64,000 bases of DNA from an uncultured bacterium (GTDB lineage Bacteria; Cyanobacteriota; Vampirovibrionia; Gastranaerophilales; Gastranaerophilaceae): contig CABRZP010000005.1 of the NCBI GenBank assembly GCA_902475545.1, forward strand, positions 60,549 through 124,548, written 5' to 3'. The notes beneath the pieces were generated by a model. The model had not been told where the DNA came from and searched no databases. It saw nothing but the letters and a program-made list of their open reading frames with translations. The translations under genes were made by a program, and so were the position numbers. Of the stretch, positions 23,692 through 31,168 are shown piece after piece (position 1 is the stretch's first letter; each line of letters starts with the position of its first letter).

Positions 23692-25401
23692 ATGTCAGTA
23701 AATGCACTGCCAAAATTTAATAGAGGTGGACTATCCGGAACAACTTTCGGACAGCGTTCTTCTGCGAAGACCACAAGCGGTACTTCTAAGCAGAAGGCTC
23801 CTAGCAGCATTTCTGTGTCTTCTCGTAGTTATTCATTAAAGAATAAAAAGAATTATAAATACACTGCCGGTACTGAAATTAGCAGAGGTCAAACTGCGGA
23901 TTATACTGCATTAAGAAGAACTAACAGTACAAGAGGAGCAAGATACTCAAGTGGTATAGATAGTTCATTTATGACCAATGCTGCCGTTAGAATGGGCATG
24001 ATTCAAGGTGCTTATGGTATGCAACAAGGTGGTATGTCCACCGGAATGGCAATACTTAATGGCGTTAGTATGATTGGTCAAACTTTATTTGGCGGCGTGC
24101 AACAAACCAGATCAGCTGCACTTGATGCAGGTATAAACAGCCTTGGTGGTGGTAAGCTTGGAATTGCTGATATTACTAATAATACTGAATTAAGTTCTGC
24201 TGCACTTGCAATGACAGCTGCTACCGATTATCAAAGTTTAAGTACTGCTATTAATAGTGCAAATGGAGTCTTAGAACAATTTGAAAAGAAAGGACCGGCA
24301 CTAAAATCTGCGGCACAAGATGCAACTCGAAATCTATCTTCACTTGAAGGTGGAGTAACAACTGCTGAAAATGCTAAGACAACAGCAAATAAAGGTGTAA
24401 CTGATGCTAAAGGTGACTTAACTACCGCTAAGTCTAGTAGAGATAATGCAAAAACTGCATTTGATAGTGCTGTTGCTCAATATGATGAAACCACTCAGGC
24501 ATACGCACAAGCTAAACTGAAAAAATCAACTGCATCTGCGGCTAATGAGCAGGCTCAAGCTAATTTAACTACTTGTAAAACTGCTAATACTGATGCTCAA
24601 GCAGCTCTTTCAAATGCAGAAGCAACATTAGAAAGTACGCCAAAAGAAATTGACGGACCAAATGGACAAAAAATTCCAAATCCTGCTCGTGCTCAAGCTG
24701 AAAATGCTGTAAAAATGGCTAAGTCAAAGGCAGATGCAGCTGAAAAAGCATTACAACAAGCTGAAGAAAAAGCTACAGCTACAGCTCAAGCTTTAGATGA
24801 TGCGAATACTGCTTTAGAGGCAGCTGAAGCTAAAGTAGATAAAGCTGAAAAAAATAAAGTAGATACAGATGATAAGGTTAATAGGGCTATAACTGTTTGT
24901 GAAAAAGCAGAAAAACAAGTCGGAGTTTCAGAACAAGCTGTCAGAGATGCAGAAATAAAAGCTGCTGAAATGTCTACACAATATGATATTGCTAAGGATA
25001 ATTATGATACAGCTAAAGAAGCAATTACTGCTTACAAGGATCATGAACAAAATGCTGCTGCATTGAAAAATACAATTAAGGATCAAGAAGGCAGATTAAG
25101 TAAAATGGCTAAACAAGATGAAAAAGAATATAAAGATTTAAAGAAAAAAGGTGATAAGAGAACAGAGACTGATAATAACAGAATGGAAACATTAGGCAGA
25201 TCTAATGATGCAGCTTATGCTAGAGAAGTTCTTGCACACGGAAAAGGTAAAGATACAACAACTGAAACTATAGGTAAAGAAAAAGTGACAATTGGTACAA
25301 ACCCTACTACAGGTCATAAAGTTTATATGAAAGAAGACGGTACTACAATGAATGAAACTGAATATCAACAATTAAAAAGCAACCCTTCAGGTAATTCATA
25401 A
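23692..25401 (+). CDS. Alanine-rich coiled-coil protein (569 aa), unknown function
   Basis: No recognised family. The first 95 residues are Ser/Thr/Lys/Gly-rich and look disordered, then a Met/Gly-rich segment (GMIQGAYGMQQGGMSTGM, about 103-120) and one weakly hydrophobic stretch. From about residue 185 to 470 it is one long Ala-rich coiled coil of heptad or hendecad type (DAKGDLTTAKSSRDNAKTAF, ANTALEAAEAKVDKAEK). The C-terminus is polar and ends NPSGNS. No signal peptide, Cys or transmembrane helix was seen, so it may be a cytoskeletal, scaffold or surface fibre protein exported by an unknown route. GAGAG precedes the ATG. It may share the terminator at 25518-25548. Confidence 0.75.
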   Translation: MSVNALPKFNRGGLSGTTFGQRSSAKTTSGTSKQKAPSSISVSSRSYSLKNKKNYKYTAGTEISRGQTADYTALRRTNSTRGARYSSGIDSSFMTNAAVRMGMIQGAYGMQQGGMSTGMAILNGVSMIGQTLFGGVQQTRSAALDAGINSLGGGKLGIADITNNTELSSAALAMTAATDYQSLSTAINSANGVLEQFEKKGPALKSAAQDATRNLSSLEGGVTTAENAKTTANKGVTDAKGDLTTAKSSRDNAKTAFDSAVAQYDETTQAYAQAKLKKSTASAANEQAQANLTTCKTANTDAQAALSNAEATLESTPKEIDGPNGQKIPNPARAQAENAVKMAKSKADAAEKALQQAEEKATATAQALDDANTALEAAEAKVDKAEKNKVDTDDKVNRAITVCEKAEKQVGVSEQAVRDAEIKAAEMSTQYDIAKDNYDTAKEAITAYKDHEQNAAALKNTIKDQEGRLSKMAKQDEKEYKDLKKKGDKRTETDNNRMETLGRSNDAAYAREVLAHGKGKDTTTETIGKEKVTIGTNPTTGHKVYMKEDGTTMNETEYQQLKSNPSGNS

Positions 25402-25464
25402 TAAATAATTGTATTTTAAAATCCGAATGACAATTTCTTGGCTTAACGAACGGTTAACAAAAAC

Positions 25465-25493
25465 TTTACTTTTTATATAAATTATAGTAGAAT
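25465..25493 (+). promoter_or_regulatory. Predicted promoter of the rimP-nusA operon
   Basis: TTTACT at 25465-25470 and TAGAAT at 25488-25493 with a 17-bp spacer. Transcription would start near 25500, just upstream of a full terminator, so most transcripts may stop before rimP. Confidence 0.5.
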
Positions 25494-25517
25494 AAAATCA
25501 ACAAAGCAGTATTGCAT

Positions 25518-25548
25518 AAAAAAAGAACGGGTACCCCGTTCTTTTTTT
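25518..25548 (+). terminator. Terminator or attenuator in the rimP-nusA leader
   Basis: GAACGGG at 25525-25531 pairs with CCCGTTC at 25535-25541, extended by A (25518-25524) and T (25542-25548) tracts. It lies 116 bp after the coiled-coil gene stop and about 18 bp after the predicted transcription start for rimP. It may end the upstream gene, act as an attenuator, or both. Confidence 0.75.
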
Positions 25549-25599
25549 CACTAAAAAGACTCTTTTTTGATGAACAAGTTTAACAAGAAAGGTTAGTAT

Positions 25600-26082
25600 A
25601 TGAAACAAGATGTAAACAGGTTAGAAGTATTAGAAGCGATTACCCCGTTGATTGAAAATACGGCTATGCGTTTTAATCTTATTCCTATTGAAATTGATTT
25701 TTCTAAAGAAAACCACAGATGGTATTTGAGAATATTTTTATATTCCAAAGACCATGGAATTACTCTTGATGATTGTGAGAATGTTACTCGCAGTCTTGAA
25801 GGTTTTTTAGAAGAACTTATTCCTGTTAAATATTATCTTGAAGTTTCATCTCCCGGATTGGAACGTAAATTTAAGTCAGAAAAAGAGTTTATTATTTTTA
25901 AAGGCAGAAGGATTAGTCTAAAACTTAAAGAACCTTTATTAGGTGAAACAGAAAAGATTTTTAAAGGTGAGATCATTGATTATGATTTGAATGAAGGTTT
26001 GACTTTCTTTAGGTTCGATGACGGTTCAGAACTTCAAATTCCTAAAGAAAATATTCAGTCAGCAAAATTATATATAGATTAA
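25600..26082 (+). CDS. rimP: Ribosome maturation factor RimP
   Basis: Needed for 30S subunit maturation. The 160-aa length is typical. Conserved parts: IEIDFSKENHRWYLRIFLYS (N-terminal domain, about 30-50), ITLDDCENVTRSL (about 54-66), and YYLEVSSPGLERKFKSEKEF (about 79-98), the family signature EVSSPGxxRxL. The C-terminal SH3-like half (ISLKLKEPLLGETEKIFKG) follows. AAAGG precedes the ATG. It is followed by nusA after 21 bp, the classic rimP-nusA order. Confidence 0.93.
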   Translation: MKQDVNRLEVLEAITPLIENTAMRFNLIPIEIDFSKENHRWYLRIFLYSKDHGITLDDCENVTRSLEGFLEELIPVKYYLEVSSPGLERKFKSEKEFIIFKGRRISLKLKEPLLGETEKIFKGEIIDYDLNEGLTFFRFDDGSELQIPKENIQSAKLYID

Positions 26083-26103
26083 TATAAAGGAAAGGAAAAG
26101 CAG

Positions 26104-27351
26104 ATGATTAAAATCGGTGCAGGAAACTTAAATGAAGTTTTCGAAGAGTTAGAAAGAGAAAAAGGTATTTCTAAAGAAGTTGTTATTTCTTCTTTATGTG
26201 ATGCAATGGTTGCAGCATACAAAAAACACTTAAGAATTAAAGAAATCACTAATGTTGAAGCATTTTTGGATGAACAATCCGGTGAAATCGGTATTTTTAA
26301 AGGTAAAACTGTTGTTGAATCTGTAGAAGATGAAGATAATGAAATTTCATTAGCTGAAGCAAAAGAAATTGATGAAGATGTTGAATTAGGTGATGAAGTT
26401 AAATTAGAAGTTACACCTGAACAATTTGGACGTATTGCCGCTCAAGCTGCTAATCAGGTTCTTACTCAAAGAATTAGAGAAGCTGAAAGAAACCTTGTAT
26501 TAAATGAATTCCTTGATAAGAAAGGAACTTTAATTACAGGTATAATTCAAAAAGTAGATGACAGAAGAAATGTTATTGTTAATATTGGTAAAACTGATGC
26601 AGTTATGCCAAGAAAAGAACAAATTCCTGGAGAATATTACAAACCTGGTAATAGAATCAGAGTTTTTGTTCTTAATGTAAAAGAAACAACAAGATTACCT
26701 CAGGTAATTGTTTCTCATGCTCATTCTGAAATTGTTAGAGAGTTATTTGAACTTGAAGTTCCTGAAATTGAAGACGGAATTGTTGAAATTAAATCAATTT
26801 CTCGTGAAGCAGGATATAGAACAAAAATTTCTGTATGGTCTAATGATCCTGAAGTTGATTCTGTTGGAGCTTGTATCGGACCTAGAGGAAGCAGAATTCA
26901 AACTATTGTTGGTGAACTAAAAAATGAAAAAATCGATATTGTAAGATATTCTGAAGATCCGGTTGAATATATTGTTAATGCATTATCACCTGCAAGAGTA
27001 GTATCTGTTGATATTATGGCAGATGATGAGTTTGCTCATGAAGCTTTAGTTGTTGTTCCAGATGATCAATTAAGTCTTGCAATCGGACGTGAAGGTCAGA
27101 ATGTTAGACTTGCTCACAAATTGACTAATTGGAAAATTGATATTAAATCAGTTTCTCAAATGGAACAAGCTGAGACTCAAAATGTAAGCAATTACGAATA
27201 TGAAGAAGAAGTTTCTGAAGAACCTGTAGAAGACGCAGTTGATTCAGAAGAACTTCAAGCTGAAATTGAAGAAGAAATGAGCCAACAAGAAATCGATGAA
27301 GAAGATATTGAAGTTGGTGAAATTTCTGAAGAATCAGAAGTTGAAGAATAA
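26104..27351 (+). CDS. nusA: Transcription termination/antitermination factor NusA
   Basis: RNA polymerase elongation factor of 415 aa. Order: N-terminal polymerase-binding domain (1-130, starting MIKIGAGNLNEVFEELEREKG), S1 domain (about 135-200, LITGIIQKVDDRRNVIVNIG), KH1 (about 225-300, VWSNDPEVDSVGACIGPRGSRI) and KH2 (about 305-360, VPDDQLSLAIGREGQNVRLA). The rest is an acidic Glu-rich tail instead of the AR repeats of proteobacterial NusA. The rimP-nusA pair usually continues to ylxR and infB; here a terminator and a MITE-like element follow instead. Binding of NusA to its own leader at 25500 could regulate the operon (inference). Confidence 0.95.
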   Translation: MIKIGAGNLNEVFEELEREKGISKEVVISSLCDAMVAAYKKHLRIKEITNVEAFLDEQSGEIGIFKGKTVVESVEDEDNEISLAEAKEIDEDVELGDEVKLEVTPEQFGRIAAQAANQVLTQRIREAERNLVLNEFLDKKGTLITGIIQKVDDRRNVIVNIGKTDAVMPRKEQIPGEYYKPGNRIRVFVLNVKETTRLPQVIVSHAHSEIVRELFELEVPEIEDGIVEIKSISREAGYRTKISVWSNDPEVDSVGACIGPRGSRIQTIVGELKNEKIDIVRYSEDPVEYIVNALSPARVVSVDIMADDEFAHEALVVVPDDQLSLAIGREGQNVRLAHKLTNWKIDIKSVSQMEQAETQNVSNYEYEEEVSEEPVEDAVDSEELQAEIEEEMSQQEIDEEDIEVGEISEESEVEE

Positions 27352-27369
27352 ATCAATTTACTAAATAGT

Positions 27370-27407
27370 AAAAAATGAAGCCACACAACATGGCTTCATT
27401 TTTTTTT
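27370..27407. terminator. Terminator after nusA
   Basis: TGAAGCCA (27376-27383) pairs with TGGCTTCA (27391-27398), loop CACAACA, flanked by six A and nine T. It lies 18 bp after the nusA stop and directly abuts the MITE-like element. Confidence 0.9.
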
Positions 27408-27693
27408 ATAAACTATGTTAGTGGTAAATATCAAATTGATATAATAATGTCATTCTGAACTCGTTTCAGAATCTCCTCTGATAATTTTTCGTCACAATCA
27501 AAAAGCGGACTATGAGCAGTGGCTGAAAGGCAGGGTGTTGAACCGGCGAAAAGTGCTGAACTTAATAACGGCGACGTAAGAGCGTAGCTCCACAGGGGCA
27601 GAAAGAGAAAAACGCTGACCAAATGATACGAGTTATCAGAAACTACGTTTCCGAACCTTCCTTTGGTTTGTATATGCAAATAACATAGTTTAT
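27408..27693. mobile_element. MITE-like element, copy 2 (286 bp, inverted relative to copy 1)
   Basis: Ends are ATAAACTATGTTA (27408-27420) and its reverse complement TAACATAGTTTAT (27681-27693). The last 100 bp are nearly identical, inverted, to the left arm of copy 1 (1570-1675), and the first 40 bp match copy 1's right arm inverted. The middle, with GTCATTCTGAACTCGTTTCA near its start, is unrelated to copy 1's. An open frame of 82 aa on the minus strand runs across it but is not considered a gene. It sits between the nusA terminator and the stop of the response regulator gene. Confidence 0.75.
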
Positions 27694-27699
27694 GTTTAT

Positions 27700-28368
27700 T
27701 TATACCAAACCTTCTTTTAATGCTTTGACTGCGGCTTGAGTTCGGTCATCAACCAGTAATTTTTGTATAATATTACAAACGTGTGCTTTGGCTGTATGGG
27801 ACGAAATTGTTAATTCTTCAGCAATCTCATTGTTTGATTTTCCGTCAACTACAAGTTTTAAAACTTCGTATTCTCTTTGTGTAAGATTTGAATGCTGTTC
27901 CCGAAACATTGCTCTCGACATTTGACGTTGAGGAACAATTCCGCGGTTTTTATCACGAAGAATCGGAACTGCAAGAGGATCAATCCACATTGCACCTTCT
28001 TTAATTGTTTGTATAATCATTTTCAAAATATCAGTGTTTATATCTTTCATTACATAAGCACAAGCTCCACATTCTAATGCGTCGATTACTTCTTGTTCGC
28101 TAAGATGTGATGTTAAAATAATAATTTTTGCGTTAGTGTTTAATTCAAGAATTTTTTTTGTTGCTTCAATACCTGAAATATCCGGCAAACCTATATCCAT
28201 CAATGTTACATCAGGATGCGTTGTTTTGAATTTTTCTATTGCATCTTTGCCCGACTGAGCTTCAGATGTGACTTCAAGTCCTTCTTGTTCTTCAAATAAA
28301 GATTTTAGTCCGACTCTCATTAATTTATGATCTTCTACTAAAAGTATTTTTATAGAGGAATTTATCAT
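27700..28368 (-). CDS. NarL/FixJ-type response regulator
   Basis: A 222-aa two-component regulator: receiver domain (about 7-125) with phospho-acceptor Asp in VTLMDIGLPDISG, the acidic pair in LLVEDHKLM, Thr/Ser in IIILTSH, and Lys in YVMKDI; then a LuxR-type HTH domain (about 150-215: LTQREYEVLKLVVDGKSNNE, ISSHTAKAHVCNIIQKL). Phosphorylation would release the HTH to bind DNA. No kinase gene is adjacent; the histidine kinase at 10460-12121 is a possible partner. The stop lies 7 bp from the end of the MITE-like element. Confidence 0.93.
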   Translation of the reverse strand: MINSSIKILLVEDHKLMRVGLKSLFEEQEGLEVTSEAQSGKDAIEKFKTTHPDVTLMDIGLPDISGIEATKKILELNTNAKIIILTSHLSEQEVIDALECGACAYVMKDINTDILKMIIQTIKEGAMWIDPLAVPILRDKNRGIVPQRQMSRAMFREQHSNLTQREYEVLKLVVDGKSNNEIAEELTISSHTAKAHVCNIIQKLLVDDRTQAAVKALKEGLV

Positions 28369-28575
28369 AACTGCTCCTTTATTATTTTTTCTAATTATAG
28401 AAGTTTCAGTTATTTTCTATAAACCAGATAGTGTTCATGTGTTAGGGCTATTCTTTTAAATTTTTTATTTTGAGTTTTAATTTTATTTATTTTTATAAAA
28501 ATTTTTGTATAATTATTGGTTAAAAAAGTCTGTTTGTTATAAAATTATTAGGATATAAAACACAGGGATAAATAT

Positions 28576-30189
28576 ATGAAATACTCCAAATATTCAGCAA
28601 TAATAATAGGTAGCGGGATTGCCGGATTGTATGCCGCATTAAAAATTGAGCAGCAATTGAATTTGCCTGATGGTATTTTGGTGGTTACAAAATCAAAACT
28701 TGGTGAAAGTAATTCTTATTATGCTCAAGGTGGAATGGTTGCGGTATTAGAAGAAAATAAAAATGATTCGGTAGAATCTCATGTGACTGATACAATTAAA
28801 GCCGGTGCAGGTTTGAGTGAACTTAATACAATAAAATTTATCAGTGAAAATTCTGATAAAGTAGTGAAAGATTTATTGACTTTCGGGGTTGAATTTGACC
28901 GTGATGAAAATGGCAATTTTACATTGACGAAAGAAGCTGCACATAGTGTTAATAGAATTCTTCATTCCGGCGGAGATGCGACCGGTAGAGAAATGGAAAT
29001 TGCTCTTTGCCATACATTGCAAAATAATGATAAAATAAATGTTTATGAAAATACAATTGCCGTCGAGCTTTTGGTAGATGATAATACTTGTCAGGGTGCT
29101 GTTTTATATAATGAACAAACCGGAGAATACGAAACTGTTTATTGTAAAACTTTAATAATGGCAACAGGCGGACTTGGTCAATTGTATAAATATACAACAA
29201 ATCCGGCAGGTGCAACCGGAGATGGTTTTGCGTTATGCTATAATGCCGGTGCAACTTTACAAGATATGGAATTTGTACAGTTTCATCCGACAGCTCTTGC
29301 TTTTGACGGAGCTGAAAACAGATTTTTAATAAGCGAAGCCGTTCGTGGTGAAGGTGCAAAATTGTGTGACGAATTCGGAATGCAGTTTATGGCAAAATAT
29401 CATGAAAAACGTGAACTTGCTCCTCGTGATATTGTTGCCCGTTCTATTTATTGTGAAATGAATAATAACGGTGATCCTTGTGTTTATCTTGATGCAACAG
29501 GAATTGGAGAAGAAAAACTTCTGAAAAGATTTCCGACTATTGCAAAAAAATGTAGTGAATATGGAATTGATATAACTTCAGATTTAATACCTGTGGCTCC
29601 AGCGGCTCATTATTTTATGGGCGGTGTTAAGACAAATTTGAAGGGAGAAACTTCTATCAAAGGACTTTATGCGATTGGCGAAGTTTCTTCAACAGGACTT
29701 CATGGCGGAAACAGACTTGCAAGTAATTCTTTATTAGAATGCGTTGTTTGTGCTTATGAAGTTGCGTTATTTTTGAAAAATTCTGACTTATCTTTTGATT
29801 TGCCGTCAGGTGAAAAGTTTAAAAATAATATTGAAAAATATGAACAAAACATTTCCGCTTCAGAGGTTGATGTTAAAGATTTAAAATCAAAACTTCAGGA
29901 TTTAATGTGGAACAATGTTGGTATTTTTAGAAATGAAAATACTCTTAATTTTGCATTGGCAGAGATTAAAAAGCTTGAAGAAGAATTTGTCAGAACTGAT
30001 GTATGTTTGACAAAGGATGAATATGAATTAAAAAATATGCTGATTACGGCAAAATTAATTGTGCTTTCTGCACTGAGACGAAAAGAGTCCAGAGGTGCAC
30101 ATTATCGTATTGATTATTTAAATACGAATGAAATTTGTGAACATAGCATGTTGAATAAAGTAAAAGGAGAACTAAATTTTGTTAAGTAA
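28576..30189 (+). CDS. nadB: L-aspartate oxidase
   Basis: FAD enzyme that oxidises L-aspartate to iminoaspartate, first step of NAD synthesis (EC 1.4.3.16). 537 aa. The dinucleotide-binding motif GSGIAGLYAALK is at about residues 12-23, SNSYYAQGGMVAV (about 45-57) is the FAD segment, HSVNRILHSGGDATG and FVQFHPTAL carry substrate-binding residues, HYFMGGVKTN and GEVSSTGLHGGNRLASNSL the C-terminal FAD motif. The helical C-terminal domain is complete. In anaerobes fumarate can serve as electron acceptor. It overlaps nadC by 11 bp. nadA is not nearby. Confidence 0.95.
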   Translation: MKYSKYSAIIIGSGIAGLYAALKIEQQLNLPDGILVVTKSKLGESNSYYAQGGMVAVLEENKNDSVESHVTDTIKAGAGLSELNTIKFISENSDKVVKDLLTFGVEFDRDENGNFTLTKEAAHSVNRILHSGGDATGREMEIALCHTLQNNDKINVYENTIAVELLVDDNTCQGAVLYNEQTGEYETVYCKTLIMATGGLGQLYKYTTNPAGATGDGFALCYNAGATLQDMEFVQFHPTALAFDGAENRFLISEAVRGEGAKLCDEFGMQFMAKYHEKRELAPRDIVARSIYCEMNNNGDPCVYLDATGIGEEKLLKRFPTIAKKCSEYGIDITSDLIPVAPAAHYFMGGVKTNLKGETSIKGLYAIGEVSSTGLHGGNRLASNSLLECVVCAYEVALFLKNSDLSFDLPSGEKFKNNIEKYEQNISASEVDVKDLKSKLQDLMWNNVGIFRNENTLNFALAEIKKLEEEFVRTDVCLTKDEYELKNMLITAKLIVLSALRRKESRGAHYRIDYLNTNEICEHSMLNKVKGELNFVK

Positions 30190-31009
30190 TTTTTATGTAG
30201 AAGATCATGTAAAAAATGCGTTGATGGAAGATATCGGTTTCGGTGATGTAACTACCGAAAGTATAGTTGGGGAAGATAAAATTTTTAACGCAAAGCTTGT
30301 CTCAAGATGTGAGGGTGTGATTTGCGGTTTAGAAGTTTTTAAAACTGTCTTTAAGGTATTATCTGACAAAGTTAAGGTTGAATTATTATTTAAGGACGGC
30401 GATAAAATAAGAAAAGGTGATGTTTTAGCAACTTTAACCGGTCCGGGTAAGTATTTACTTTTAGGTGAAAGAGTTTCGTTAAATTATATTCAAAGAATGA
30501 GTGGGATTGCTACTGAAACTAACAAATATGCTCAGGCTATTGGTGAATTGCCTGCGAAAATTGTTGATACAAGAAAAACTACTCCGGGGTTCAGAGCATT
30601 TGAAAAGTATTCAGTAAAAGTAGGCGGCGGAGCCTTGCACAGATTTAACTTATCAGATTGTGCGATGATTAAAGATAATCATATACAAGTTGCGGGATCT
30701 GTAACAAATGCCGTGAAGCTTGTTAAAGAAAATCTTTCACATGCTCATAAAATTGAACTTGAATGTGATACTTTAGAACAAGTGAAAGAGGCTCTTCCTT
30801 TGGGTGTAGATATTATTATGCTTGATAATATGTCTTTTGATAAGATGAAAGAGGCTGTTAAACTTATTGACGGGAAAGCAGTTGTTGAAGCCAGCGGAAA
30901 TGTTAATCTGGAAACAGTAAGACAAATTGCAGAATGTGGAGTTGATATTATTTCATCAAGTGCTATTGTTGCAAAAGCTCCAACTTTGGATATCGCTTTA
31001 GATATGTAA
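30179..31009 (+). CDS. nadC: Nicotinate-nucleotide pyrophosphorylase (quinolinate phosphoribosyltransferase)
   Basis: Converts quinolinate and PRPP to nicotinate mononucleotide (EC 2.4.2.19). 276 aa. Motifs: EDIGFGDVTTESI (N-terminus), RVSLNYIQRMSGIAT, DTRKTTPGFRAFEKYSVKVGGG with the quinolinate-binding Arg and Lys, HRFNLSDCAMIKDNHI, and EASGNVNLETVRQIAECGVDIIS. The start is TTG at 30179, nine bases after AAAGGAGA at the end of nadB, with which it overlaps by 11 bp; translation is probably coupled. A bidirectional terminator follows at 31100. Confidence 0.95.
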   Translation: MLSNFYVEDHVKNALMEDIGFGDVTTESIVGEDKIFNAKLVSRCEGVICGLEVFKTVFKVLSDKVKVELLFKDGDKIRKGDVLATLTGPGKYLLLGERVSLNYIQRMSGIATETNKYAQAIGELPAKIVDTRKTTPGFRAFEKYSVKVGGGALHRFNLSDCAMIKDNHIQVAGSVTNAVKLVKENLSHAHKIELECDTLEQVKEALPLGVDIIMLDNMSFDKMKEAVKLIDGKAVVEASGNVNLETVRQIAECGVDIISSSAIVAKAPTLDIALDM

Positions 31010-31099
31010 GTTTTATTAAAAGTATTAAAGACCTAGAATAAGTTCAGGGTGACATAAGAGTAAGATGTCCTTCTGGACTTATTTTTAGTCCAAAATAAA

Positions 31100-31127
31100 A
31101 AGGTTAGATTTTATACTCTCTAACCTT
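31100..31127. terminator. Bidirectional terminator between nadC and the 31169 gene
   Basis: AAGGTTAGA at 31100-31108 pairs perfectly with TCTAACCTT at 31119-31127, with A-rich and T-rich flanks on each side. Confidence 0.8.
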
Positions 31128-31168
31128 AAATAAGTTCATTAACCGAATACATATAACCCCTTAAGTTT

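Noticed and set aside
26708..26920. 70-aa Leu-rich ORF inside nusA
   Set aside because: Out-of-frame shadow of a well-conserved gene.
27431..27679. 82-aa ORF on the minus strand inside the MITE-like element
   Set aside because: It runs across the element, lacks a ribosome site, and its middle part does not exist in the other copy, where only the conserved arm gives a short similar reading.
28949..29359. 136-aa ORF on the minus strand inside nadB
   Set aside because: A shadow of nadB; His/Leu-rich composition is typical of antisense readings.
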